Assembly: GCA_009693985.1 (NCBI GenBank) | Contig: SHWE01000001.1 | Location: 26,526 to 90,525 of the forward strand | Length of the DNA: 64,000 bases | From: Alphaproteobacteria bacterium | Lineage (GTDB): Bacteria; Pseudomonadota; Alphaproteobacteria; Micropepsales; Micropepsaceae | Direction: 5' to 3' | Shown: one piece after another, positions 18,468-28,403 of the stretch | Layout: each line of letters opens with the position of its first letter | How positions within the stretch are numbered: position 1 is the stretch's first letter | Position numbers and translations under genes: made by a program | Notes under the pieces: generated by a model | The model's input: the letters and a program-made list of their open reading frames with translations, nothing else | What the model was told of the DNA's origin: nothing | Database searches by the model: none

Positions 18468-19085
18468 TTACGGCATGGCCGTGATGCGGTTGGCGAGCGC
18501 GCCTTCGGCGTTGCGCAGGCCCTGCACGCGGACTTTGCCGCCAGCCTTCACGATGGTGGCATTCGCGTCGGTGAACTTGAACACCGGGACGCCGGGATCG
18601 AGAATGAGATCGGACTCACCGGCAGGATATGTGGTGCCGGCTCCGCCGATCTGGCTGGGTCCGAACTTCACCTTCATGACGTTGCTGCCGTTCACGACCG
18701 CGGTGCCGCTTACGACCGCGTTGGTCATGGTCTGATTGCGCGCGTCGTTCATCGGGCGCTGGCCATCGCCGATGCCCCGCATCTTTTCCGAGAAGATGCG
18801 CAGCTCGGTCGAGTGCAGCTTGCCGTCTTCCTTGCGGACGGCGGCGGAGGCCACGAAATCGTTGCTCTTGATGTCCGACAGCTTCGAGTTCGCCTGTTGG
18901 ATGTACAGAATATTCGGGGCGATCTTGTAGATTTCGACCATACCGCTGTCGTCGTTCTTCACGGAGATCGACGTCGCGTCGACCTTTTCCACCACGCCGA
19001 AGACGTTGATGGCGTTATTGCCTTGCGTCATCGCCGGAGCGGCGAGCAGCGTAACAAAACTTGCGAGCATCAGGATTTTGCGCAT
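18468..19085 (-). CDS. Secreted hypothetical protein (OB-like repeat)
   Basis: A 205-residue protein with a cleavable signal peptide (MRKILMLASFVTLLAAPAMT). The mature part has two similar stretches, VFGVVEKVDATSISVKNDD and an AVVSGTAVVNGSNVMKVKF region, reminiscent of the small beta-barrel domains in DUF5666-type periplasmic proteins. No catalytic motif is visible. It converges on the lig operon and is monocistronic with its own terminator. Function unknown; a periplasmic or surface role is likely from the signal peptide. Confidence 0.8.
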   Translation of the reverse strand: MRKILMLASFVTLLAAPAMTQGNNAINVFGVVEKVDATSISVKNDDSGMVEIYKIAPNILYIQQANSKLSDIKSNDFVASAAVRKEDGKLHSTELRIFSEKMRGIGDGQRPMNDARNQTMTNAVVSGTAVVNGSNVMKVKFGPSQIGGAGTTYPAGESDLILDPGVPVFKFTDANATIVKAGGKVRVQGLRNAEGALANRITAMP

Positions 19086-19275
19086 GGGGGGTCGTTTCCT
19101 CAGGGTTCGAAAGGCGCGTGTTTCACGCCATGGCTCTCTTTACCACAGAAGGCGGAGCGAAGCACAGGGGGCCGGGTTCCGCGCCCTTGCTGGTGCCTGA
19201 TATCCATAGCATTCTCGGGCCAATTCACGGCAATTTCATGCGCCTTTGGGCGCTAGACGAGGGCAATGGGCGGTA

Positions 19276-20166
19276 ATGGCAAATCTCGGTTTTATCGGTC
19301 TTGGGATCATGGGGCGTCCGCAGGCGGGGCATCTCCAGGCGGCGGGCAATCAGCTCTATCTGAATACGCGCAGCAAGATTCCGCAGGAGCTGCTCGACAA
19401 GGGGGGCATCGCCTGCCGGACCAATAAGGAGGTCGCGGAGAAATCCGACATCGTCTTCATCATGGTTTCCGATACGCCCGATGTCGAACAGGTGCTGTTC
19501 GGCGAGAACGGCGTCGCTTCCGGCTTGAGCAAGGGCAAGATCGTCGTCGACATGAGCACGATCTCGCCGATCACGACCAAGGAATTCGCCAAGCGGATCG
19601 AAGAAAATGGCGGCCTCTATCTCGACGCGCCGGTTTCCGGCGGCGAGGTTGGCGCCAAGAACGCGACGCTGACCTTCATGGTCGGCGGGCGCGAAGAGAC
19701 GTTCGAGAAGGTGAAGCCCTATTTCCAGCTGATGGGAAAGACCATCACGCTGATCGGCGGCAATGGCGATGGACAGACGGCGAAGGCGGCGAACCAGATC
19801 ATCGTCGCGCTCACCATCGAAGCGGTCGGCGAGGCGCTGCTGTTCGCGTCGAAGGCGGGCGCCGATCCGGCCAAGGTGCGCCAGGCGCTGCTCGGCGGTT
19901 TCGCCGCATCGCGCATTCTGGAAGTGCATGGCGAGCGCATGATCAAGCGCACCTTCGCGCCGGGTTTCCGCATCGCGTTGCACAAGAAGGATCTCAACAT
20001 CGTGCTGTCGGGCGCCCGCGCTTTGAAGGTCTCGCTTCCGGGAACCGCTCTGTGCCAGGAGCTGTTCAACGCCAACAGCGCGATGGACGAAGACGGGCTC
20101 GATGATTCCGCGATGGTGAAAGTGCTGGAGCGGATGGCCAATCACGAAATCCGCGCCAAGGATTAG
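19276..20166 (+). CDS. 2-hydroxy-3-oxopropionate (tartronate semialdehyde) reductase
   Basis: A 296-residue beta-hydroxyacid dehydrogenase that reduces tartronate semialdehyde to D-glycerate. Family landmarks are the Rossmann motif GFIGLGIMGRP (glycines 8, 10, 13), the substrate loop DAPVSGGEVGA and the catalytic-Lys region GQTAKAANQI, then FRIALHKKDLNI. The ATG at 19276 begins MANLGFIGLG; the longer frame from 19246 adds unrelated residues. The glycerate kinase gene starts eight bases after its stop, which makes this substrate assignment more likely than 3-hydroxyisobutyrate. Confidence 0.9.
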   Translation: MANLGFIGLGIMGRPQAGHLQAAGNQLYLNTRSKIPQELLDKGGIACRTNKEVAEKSDIVFIMVSDTPDVEQVLFGENGVASGLSKGKIVVDMSTISPITTKEFAKRIEENGGLYLDAPVSGGEVGAKNATLTFMVGGREETFEKVKPYFQLMGKTITLIGGNGDGQTAKAANQIIVALTIEAVGEALLFASKAGADPAKVRQALLGGFAASRILEVHGERMIKRTFAPGFRIALHKKDLNIVLSGARALKVSLPGTALCQELFNANSAMDEDGLDDSAMVKVLERMANHEIRAKD

Positions 20167-20173
20167 GCTTTTC

Positions 20174-21430
20174 GTGGATACGAATCCACGCAGCCTTCTC
20201 ACCGGGCTTTTTCGTAGCGCGGTGGACGCGGCGTCGCCGGCAAATTGCGTGCCGGGGAACCTGCCACGGCTTCCGCGCGGGCGCACGGTTCTCGTCGGCG
20301 CCGGCAAGGCCGCGGCGAGCATGGCGCGTGAGGTCGAGGAGCATTGGTCCGGCCCACTCACGGGCCTCGTGGTGACGCGCTACGGGCATGGCGTTCCCTG
20401 CCGGAACATCGAAGTGATCGAGGCCGGCCACCCTGTACCGGACGCGGAAGGATTGCGCGCGGCGGAGCGCATGCTCGCATCGGTGCGCGGGCTCAATGCG
20501 GACGATCTCGTGCTCGCGCTGATCTCGGGCGGCGGCTCGTCTCTGTTCGCAGCTCCGGCGGAAGGATTGGCGCTTTCGGATAAGCAAAGCGTTACGCGCG
20601 CGCTGCTGAAATGCGGCGCGCCGATTTCCGAGATCAATTGCGTGCGCAAGCATCTTTCGGCCGTGAAGGGCGGGCGGTTGGCGCTCGCGGCGGCACCTGC
20701 GCAAATCGTGAGCCTCATCATCTCCGACGTGCCGGGCGATGATCCGGCGGTGATCGCTTCGGGTCCGACGGCACCCGATTCGACGACGCGTGGCGATGCG
20801 AGCGCGATCTTGCGCAAATACGGGATTGCGGTTCCCGATGCCGTGCAAAGCTGGCTCGCCAATCCGCTTTCCGAAACGCCCAAGCCCGGACACGCGTCCC
20901 TAGCGCGCGTCCACAATCGGATCATCTCAAGCGCCAAAGAAGCGCTCGAAGCGGCGGCACGCGCGGCCCAAGCCGCAGGCTACAAAACCATTATCCTCGG
21001 CGACGCGCTCGAAGGCGAAGCGCGCGAGGTGGCGCGCGAACATGCACGCCTCGCGCTCGCGGGATGCGGGCCTTGCGTGTTTCTATCGGGGGGCGAAACC
21101 ACGGTGACCGTGCAGGGCGCGGGACGCGGCGGGCGCAACGCCGAATTCGCGCTGGCGCTGGCGCTGGCGCTCAATGGCGCGCGTGGCATCCATGCCATTG
21201 CCTGCGACACGGACGGCATCGACGGCACCGAAGACAATGCGGGCGCTATGATCGGCCCCGATACGCTCGCGCGCGCCCGCGGCCTGGGGCTGAATCCGGC
21301 GGGCCATCTCGCCGACAACGATGCCTATGGGCTGTTCGCCGCGCTCGGCGACCTGGTGGTGACGGGACCGACCCTCACAAACGTCAACGACTTCCGAGCC
21401 GTTTTGATTGGCCCGGAAGTCGCTGGGTAA
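20174..21430 (+). CDS. Glycerate 2-kinase (MOFRL/TtuD type)
   Basis: A 418-residue protein of the MOFRL family, which phosphorylates D-glycerate to 2-phosphoglycerate (older annotations call it hydroxypyruvate reductase TtuD). Typical parts are VLVGAGKAAASMA, GGGSSLFAAPAEG, NCVRKHLSAVKGG, SDVPGDDPAVIASGPT and the C-terminal MOFRL block with GRGGRNAEFALAL and DTDGIDGTEDNAGA. The start is a GTG at 20174. With the reductase upstream it forms the glycerate branch of glyoxylate metabolism, feeding two-carbon products into glycolysis. Confidence 0.9.
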   Translation: MDTNPRSLLTGLFRSAVDAASPANCVPGNLPRLPRGRTVLVGAGKAAASMAREVEEHWSGPLTGLVVTRYGHGVPCRNIEVIEAGHPVPDAEGLRAAERMLASVRGLNADDLVLALISGGGSSLFAAPAEGLALSDKQSVTRALLKCGAPISEINCVRKHLSAVKGGRLALAAAPAQIVSLIISDVPGDDPAVIASGPTAPDSTTRGDASAILRKYGIAVPDAVQSWLANPLSETPKPGHASLARVHNRIISSAKEALEAAARAAQAAGYKTIILGDALEGEAREVAREHARLALAGCGPCVFLSGGETTVTVQGAGRGGRNAEFALALALALNGARGIHAIACDTDGIDGTEDNAGAMIGPDTLARARGLGLNPAGHLADNDAYGLFAALGDLVVTGPTLTNVNDFRAVLIGPEVAG

Positions 21431-21448
21431 GTCTTTACGTCGATAGAT

Positions 21449-22018
21449 CTAGGACCGTACCGGCTGGCCGTTGACCGTGAAGCGCTTGAGCTGGTCGGCG
21501 GCGAGCGTGAAGTCGGGCTGCAATTCGAGCGCCTTCTTGTAATCGAGATAGGCGCCTCTCGCGTCCCGGAGGAATTCCTTTGCGAGGCCGCGATTGTAAT
21601 AGGCCAGATGCACCTTATCGAGGCCGAGGCTGATCGCCTTGTCGAATTGGCTCATGGCGTCCTGCGGTTGGTCGAGATTGAGTAGCGCCGCGCCGCGATT
21701 GACATAGGCTTCGCCGAAATTGGAAAAGCGCGTGATGCTCTGATCCGTATCGGCAACCGCGCCGCGATAGTCGCGGGCGCGCAGGCGCACGACGCTGCGG
21801 TTGACGAAGGTCGCCGCCTTGTCGCGCACCGACAGATAGGGATCGTTCAACGCCTTCGTGCAGAGATCGAAAGCCGCGGAAGGATCGCCGAACTCGGCCG
21901 TCGCGTAGCACTGGGCCGCGACGCCGCCGCCGATGACGATGACGACCGCATGGGCCTGGCTGGCCGCCAGAAGCAACCCGCCGGCGCAAAGCGCCGAAGC
22001 AAGCGTAAGAGTGCGCAT
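21449..22018 (-). CDS. Secreted TPR-repeat protein
   Basis: A 189-residue protein with a signal peptide (MRTLTLASALCAGGLLLAASQAHA) and at least three tetratricopeptide repeats, seen as GEAYVNRGAALLNLDQPQDA, then HLAYYNRGLAKEFLRDARGA and a preceding degenerate unit. TPR arrays bind other proteins, so a periplasmic scaffold role is likely. Two Cys in the N-terminal part may form a disulphide. It converges on the glycerate kinase gene with an 18-bp gap. No specific partner can be named. Confidence 0.82.
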   Translation of the reverse strand: MRTLTLASALCAGGLLLAASQAHAVVIVIGGGVAAQCYATAEFGDPSAAFDLCTKALNDPYLSVRDKAATFVNRSVVRLRARDYRGAVADTDQSITRFSNFGEAYVNRGAALLNLDQPQDAMSQFDKAISLGLDKVHLAYYNRGLAKEFLRDARGAYLDYKKALELQPDFTLAADQLKRFTVNGQPVRS

Positions 22019-22202
22019 GTAAACCTCCCTGGGTGCCGGCCAAAGTTACGGCCAGCGGCGCATTCAATCTATAATAGCACCAATCCATTGACGCGCGCAT
22101 CCCCCTTAAAACGGCGGTTTGACGCGGCGATTAACGCTGCTCCGGCCGGAGTATCATGGCGCGATTCTTTCTCGATTCTGGGCTGGGAGGCCCCGATTTC
22201 CC

Positions 22203-22547
22203 ATGAGCTACCCGGCTCTTGCGCCGATTCTCTTCCTCTGCATTTCCAACGTCTTTATGACTTTTGCCTGGTATGGGCAGCTGCGATTCCCCAACACCCC
22301 CTTGTGGATTGTGGTGCTGGTGAGCTGGGGCATCGCCTTCGTCGAATATTGATTCGCGGTGCCCGCCAACCGGATCGGGCACACCGTCTATTCGGCGGCG
22401 CAGTTGAAGACGATGCAGGAGATCATCACGCTCATCGTCTTCGGCGTGTTCTCGGTCAGCTATCTTGGCGAGGCGCTGCGCTGGAATCATTTCGCGGCGT
22501 TCAGCTGCCTGATGCTGGCCGGCTATTTCGCGTTTTCCAAGTGGTAA
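22203..22547 (+). pseudogene. DUF486 membrane protein broken by an in-frame TGA
   Basis: The frame from the ATG at 22203 reads ILFLCISNVFMTFAWYGQL and SWGIAFVEY, meets TGA at 22350-22352, and then goes on in the same frame as FAVPANRIGHTVYS, AQLKTMQEIITLIVF and a final TM segment to 22547. This is the full DUF486/DMT-like four-helix protein of 114 residues, so one codon (perhaps TGC or TGT) has become a stop. The protein family is small, membrane-embedded and of unknown function. The truncated product would have only one or two helices and is unlikely to work. Confidence 0.82.
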
Positions 22548-24365
<1,818 letters not shown>

Positions 24366-24395
24366 CGCTTCTCCTTACGAAACTGAAGCTTTAGA

Positions 24396-24542
24396 CTGGC
24401 CGCCATTACCGACGTCACCCAGACCGACATCGTCGCAGGCAGCACGCCGGCGCCCGCGCGCTCGGAGCATCTGTTCAGCCCGCTGGTCGATTTCCTGATG
24501 CTCGGCGGCGGCTCACGCCCGCCGGATGGATGGCGCACATAG
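24396..24542 (+). pseudogene. Possible N-terminal gene remnant
   Basis: A 48-codon open stretch lacks ATG, GTG or TTG near its start and ends at TAG. Its translation includes SEHLFSPLVDFLMLGGGS, which resembles the N-terminal region of large membrane proteins seen in related bacteria, then runs into unrelated sequence. It lies in the 279-bp gap between the aminotransferase and EF-G-like genes. I read it as the leftover of a deleted gene; chance is possible. Confidence 0.3.
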
Positions 24543-24644
24543 CTGCCCCCTTTGAGACCCAGTCCTGGCGCGCGTTAAAACACTCTTGCGTCACGAGGCA
24601 AAGAGGCGTGAGCATAAAGGCGGTGGGAGATAGAGGAGGCAGAT

Positions 24645-26693
24645 ATGCCCAGGAAGAGCGGAGGAAGTGGGCCACGTTGCGTGGCCCTGGTGGGTCCATT
24701 CGGAGCGGGGAAGACCACGCTCCTGGAAAGCATTCTCTGGATCACCGGCGCAACCCAGCGAAAAGGTTCGGTTCCGGCCGGCAATACGGTGGGCGACGGA
24801 TCGATAGAAGCCCGCGCCCGCCAGATGAGCGTCGAGACCAATAGCGCCACCACGCGCTACATGGACGAATCCTTCACCTTCCTCGATTGCCCCGGCTCGA
24901 TCGAATTTCTGCAAGAGACGCTGAACGTTCTTCCCGGCATCGACGCGGCCATCGTGGTGTGCGAACCCGAACCGAATAAGGCGGCGATGCTGCAGCCTTA
25001 TCTGAAGCGGCTGGCCGATCTCAACATCCCGCACGCGCTATTCGTCAACAAGATCGACAAGGCGACGGGGAGCTTGCGCGAACTGCTCGCGGTGCTTCAG
25101 GAGATCGCGCCCAAGCCGCTGGTCATCCGCCAGATTCCGATCTGGGAAAACGGCATCGTCACCGGCTTCGTCGATCTGGCGCTCGAGCGCGCCTATGTCT
25201 ATCGCGAGCACGCGGCGTCCTTGCTTGTCGACATGAACGACGAGGTCAAGACGCGCGAAGCCGAAGCCCGTTACCAGATGCTGGAGAAGCTCGCCGATTA
25301 CGACGAGCATCTGATGGAGGAGCTGCTCTCGGACGTCTCTCCGCCCCGCGATGAGGTGTTCGACGATCTGCAGCGCGATCTGCAGGAGGGCTTGATCGTG
25401 CCGGTGCTGATCGGCTCGGCGACCGGCGACAACGGCATAAGGCGCCTTTTGAAGATGCTGCGCCACGAGACGCCGGAAGTGGCCGTGACGGCGGCGCGCG
25501 CGGGCGTAAAGGCCTCTGGCAACGATGCCATCGCCCATGTGCTCAAGACCTATCACACGATGCATGGCGGCAAGCTCAGCCTGGTGCGCGTGCTGGCTGG
25601 GACGTTGAAGGATGGCGCCACGCTCTATCGCGCCGGCGGCGATGATTCACGCGTCGGCGGCATGTTCGCGCTCAAGGGCCAGGAGCAGATCAAGCTCACC
25701 GAAGCAAAGCCCGGCGATACGGTTGCGCTCGGACGGCTGGAAGAGATTCACACCGGCGAAACGCTGTCCACCGCCAAGGCCGGCGCGAAGCTCAGCGCAA
25801 AGCCCGAGACCCTGACGCCGGTCTATGGTCTTGCCATCGCGGCGGCGGATCGCAAGGACGAGGTGAAGCTCACCTCCGCGATCGCGAAATCGCGCGAGGA
25901 AGATACTTCGCTGCTGTTCGAGCAAAATGCCGAGCTGCATCAGATGGCGCTGCTCGGTCAGGGCGAAATGCATCTTCGCGTGGCGGTGGACCGGCTTGCC
26001 TCCAAATACGGGCTGAAGCTGGAAACCCGCAAAACCCAGGTGCCTTATAAGGAGACGATCAAGAAACCCACCACGCAACGCGGCCGCCACAAGCGCCAGA
26101 CCGGCGGCCACGGCCAGTTCGGCGATGTCGTGCTGGAGATCAAGCCGCGGCCGCGTTCGAGCGGCTTCATCTTCGAGGACCAGATCACCGGCGGCGTGGT
26201 GCCGCGCAATTTCATCCCTTCGGTCGAAAAGGGCGTGATCGATTTCTTGAAGGAAGGCCCGCTCGGTTTTCCCATCGTTGATATCGCGGTGGCGCTGGTC
26301 GACGGCTCCTACCACGACGTCGACTCGTCCGATGCCGCCTTCCAGACGGCGGCCCGCCTCGGCATGAGCGAAGGCATGCCCAATTGCGGCCCGGTGTTGC
26401 TCGAGCCGATCATGCATGTGAAGATTCACGTGCCCTCGGATTCGACGGCCAGCGTCAATGGCGTGATTTCGAGCCGCCGGGGGAGGATCCTCGGCTTCGA
26501 TGCGCGCCCAGGGTGGAAGGGCTGGGACACGGTCGAAGCGCAAATCCCGCAAAGCGAGCTGCACGATCTGATCGTCGAGCTACGTTCGCTGACGCAAGGG
26601 GTGGGCACGTTCGAACAGAAATTCGACCATCTCTCCGAACTGACAGGCAAGCTCGCCGAAACCGTGGTGGCGGCAAGGAAAGCCGCCGCATAA
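24645..26693 (+). CDS. EF-G-like GTPase lacking the catalytic histidine
   Basis: A 682-residue protein with the domain order of elongation factor G: GTPase domain, domain II, and domains III-V (C-terminal FIPSVEKGVIDFL and SVNGVISSRRGRILG). G1 is GPFGAGKT (17-24) and G4 is NKID (135-138). At G3, canonical EF-G has DTPGH with the histidine that activates water; here it is DCPGS (81-85). That makes fast ribosome-stimulated hydrolysis doubtful. It is shorter than housekeeping EF-G (about 690-710 residues) and is not beside rpsL/rpsG/tuf, so it is a paralogue, perhaps for stress, ribosome recycling or another ribosome-linked task. AGGAGG precedes the ATG by about five bases. Confidence 0.87.
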   Translation: MPRKSGGSGPRCVALVGPFGAGKTTLLESILWITGATQRKGSVPAGNTVGDGSIEARARQMSVETNSATTRYMDESFTFLDCPGSIEFLQETLNVLPGIDAAIVVCEPEPNKAAMLQPYLKRLADLNIPHALFVNKIDKATGSLRELLAVLQEIAPKPLVIRQIPIWENGIVTGFVDLALERAYVYREHAASLLVDMNDEVKTREAEARYQMLEKLADYDEHLMEELLSDVSPPRDEVFDDLQRDLQEGLIVPVLIGSATGDNGIRRLLKMLRHETPEVAVTAARAGVKASGNDAIAHVLKTYHTMHGGKLSLVRVLAGTLKDGATLYRAGGDDSRVGGMFALKGQEQIKLTEAKPGDTVALGRLEEIHTGETLSTAKAGAKLSAKPETLTPVYGLAIAAADRKDEVKLTSAIAKSREEDTSLLFEQNAELHQMALLGQGEMHLRVAVDRLASKYGLKLETRKTQVPYKETIKKPTTQRGRHKRQTGGHGQFGDVVLEIKPRPRSSGFIFEDQITGGVVPRNFIPSVEKGVIDFLKEGPLGFPIVDIAVALVDGSYHDVDSSDAAFQTAARLGMSEGMPNCGPVLLEPIMHVKIHVPSDSTASVNGVISSRRGRILGFDARPGWKGWDTVEAQIPQSELHDLIVELRSLTQGVGTFEQKFDHLSELTGKLAETVVAARKAAA

Positions 26694-26706
26694 GGAACCT
26701 TGAAGT

Positions 26707-26729
26707 TACATTAGAGTTATTCTAATGTA
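26707..26729. promoter_or_regulatory. Palindromic operator upstream of dps
   Basis: TACATTAGA-GTTAT-TCTAATGTA is a perfect 9-bp inverted repeat with a 5-bp spacer, 29 bases upstream of the Dps start codon. The TTAGA...TCTAA core resembles the iron-control element bound by Irr in alphaproteobacteria; Fur-family or MntR-type sites are alternatives. The match and its place before an iron-storage gene suggest metal control. No regulator gene is nearby. Confidence 0.55.
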
Positions 26730-26757
26730 GTCGGAGCCTTTTCCGAAAGGAGCTTCT

Positions 26758-27228
26758 ATGGACATCGGTATCGCCAAAGCCAATCGCGAGCAGATCGTGG
26801 CCGGGCTCGCCCGCGTGCTCGCCGACACCTATGTGCTTTACCTCAAGACCCACGCCTATCATTGGAACGTGACGGGACCGTATTTCTCCTCGCTGCATCT
26901 GCTGTTCGAGACCCAATATAACGAGCTGCACGGTGCGGCCGATACAATCGCGGAGCGCATCCGCGCCCTCGGCGTTCATGCGCCGGGCAGCTATGGCGCC
27001 TTCGCCAAGCTCGCCAGCATCAAGGAAGACAATGATGCGGTGCCCGCCGCGATGGTGATGGTGCGCAATCTCGCCGCCGGTCAAGAGGCGCTCGGGCGCA
27101 CATTGCGTGATGCCTTCAAGATCGCGGAAAGCGGCGGCGATCAGGCGAGCATGGACATGCTGATCGGGCGCATGGACGCGAGCGACAAGGCGGCCTGGAT
27201 GCTCAGGAGCCATCTCGAAGGCGGCTAA
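26758..27228 (+). CDS. dps: Dps family ferritin-like DNA-protection protein
   Basis: A 156-residue mini-ferritin. Dps forms a 12-mer that oxidises Fe(II) with peroxide, stores the iron and shields DNA. The intersubunit ferroxidase ligands are present: His35 (HWNVTG), His47 (LHLLF), Glu51, and Asp62/Glu66 in ADTIAERIRALG. GAAAGGAGC sits before the ATG. The N-terminus is short, without a Lys-rich tail, so direct DNA binding may be weak. The palindrome at 26707-26729 probably controls it. Confidence 0.92.
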   Translation: MDIGIAKANREQIVAGLARVLADTYVLYLKTHAYHWNVTGPYFSSLHLLFETQYNELHGAADTIAERIRALGVHAPGSYGAFAKLASIKEDNDAVPAAMVMVRNLAAGQEALGRTLRDAFKIAESGGDQASMDMLIGRMDASDKAAWMLRSHLEGG

Positions 27229-27270
27229 TTCCTGCTAGGTTCGCGCGTGATCGATGCGGGGCGAGGGGAC

Positions 27271-28194
27271 ATGCAGTCTTGTCCGGTCTGCGGCGGGAAC
27301 GCGCCAGTGAGCGCGCTTCTGCCTGCGGGCGATATCGCCGCGCGCCTCAAAGACGAGCTTGGCGCCGCGGTGCCGGAAAGCATGACAATCGCCGATTACG
27401 CGATGCGGCAATGCAGCGCCTGCGGGCTCGTCTTCGCCGATCCGATGCTGGCGGGCGATGCGTCCTACTACCGATGGGTGACGGCTTTCCCGCACTACCA
27501 TGCGGAAGACCGCTGGGAATGGGGCGTGGTGCGGCGCGTGCTGGCCGAGAGGGGCAAAACGAGGCTTCTCGAATTGGGCTGCGGGGAAGGGCGGTTTCTT
27601 GCCTCGCTTGCTAGCTTTGCCGATGTCGAAGCCGAGGGCATCGATCTTTCCGAAGGCGATGTCGCGGCGGCGCTGGCACGCGGGGTGAAAGCGCGCTGCC
27701 TGTCGCTCCAGGACGCGATTCTAGAACCCGCCCGCTTCGATGTGATCTTCATGAGCCACGTCCTCGAACATGTCGAAGATCCGCTCGGCATCGTCGCGGG
27801 TTGCAAGCGCCTGCTTACGCCAGGCGGCGAGATCGTCTTCTCGGTGCCCTATTCGCCGACCTCGCGGGAATATCGCGAACTCGACATCATGAATCTTCCG
27901 CCGCACCATTTGACGCGCTGGAACATGAATTCGCTGAAGCGGCTGGCCGAGATTGCCGGCTTGCAACTCGGCTATGAAATGCGCAAGCCCAAATCGCTGT
28001 TGAAGCGGACGCTGCGCCATACGGTGGAAAGCGTCACCGGCAAACCCACGAGGACAGGGACGCTGCGCACACTCGCGATTCTGGCATCGCATCCGGGCGT
28101 TTTTTCGGACGCTCTGAAACTTCATCGTTCGCGCGAAAAAGTCGGTGGCCGCCGCGCCGCCGACGAAATCCTGGTGCGATTGAAAACCACCTAG
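27271..28194 (+). CDS. SAM-dependent methyltransferase with N-terminal Cys motif
   Basis: A 307-residue class I methyltransferase. It opens with a zinc-ribbon-like pair, CPVCGG and CSACG, followed by the SAM-binding motif I LLELGCGEGRFLAS, an acidic motif II (EGIDLSEGD) and the motif IV area FDVIFMSHVLEHVEDP. This layout is common in methyltransferases linked to sugar or polyketide tailoring, but the neighbours give no clue to the substrate. I chose the ATG at 27271, which has GAGGGG just upstream; a GTG at 27247 would add eight residues. Confidence 0.82.
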   Translation: MQSCPVCGGNAPVSALLPAGDIAARLKDELGAAVPESMTIADYAMRQCSACGLVFADPMLAGDASYYRWVTAFPHYHAEDRWEWGVVRRVLAERGKTRLLELGCGEGRFLASLASFADVEAEGIDLSEGDVAAALARGVKARCLSLQDAILEPARFDVIFMSHVLEHVEDPLGIVAGCKRLLTPGGEIVFSVPYSPTSREYRELDIMNLPPHHLTRWNMNSLKRLAEIAGLQLGYEMRKPKSLLKRTLRHTVESVTGKPTRTGTLRTLAILASHPGVFSDALKLHRSREKVGGRRAADEILVRLKTT

Positions 28195-28200
28195 TCTGTC

Positions 28201-28390
28201 ATCCCCGGCGAAGCCCGCGCATCCTTCGAGACGCAAGTGCCACCTCATCCTGAGCTTGTCGAAGGAGAGGTGGCACTTGCTCCTCAGGATGAGGGCGTGG
28301 GCTGAGGGAAGGGGACCCAGGTGTCAATATTTGCTCAAATGTCGGGACCTGGTTTCCCTTCCCCTCGCGCCTTCAGCGCTCGGCCGGGAA
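28201..28390. repeat. Composite of nested intergenic palindromes
   Basis: The 209-bp gap between converging genes is almost wholly made of inverted repeats. GCAAGTGCCACCTC (28233-28246) pairs perfectly with 28267-28280, while CCTCATCCTGAG (28243-28254) pairs perfectly with 28283-28294. The first arms overlap, so the two stems exclude each other. An outer stem AGCCCGCGC/GCGTGGGCT and a second long hairpin (GGGACCCAGGT...ACCTGG) flank them. CTCATCCTGAGCTTGTCGAA is a widespread rhizobial-type intergenic motif, also found at 63908. No gene is seen in the gap. Confidence 0.7.
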
Positions 28391-28403
28391 TGACAATCAG
28401 TGC

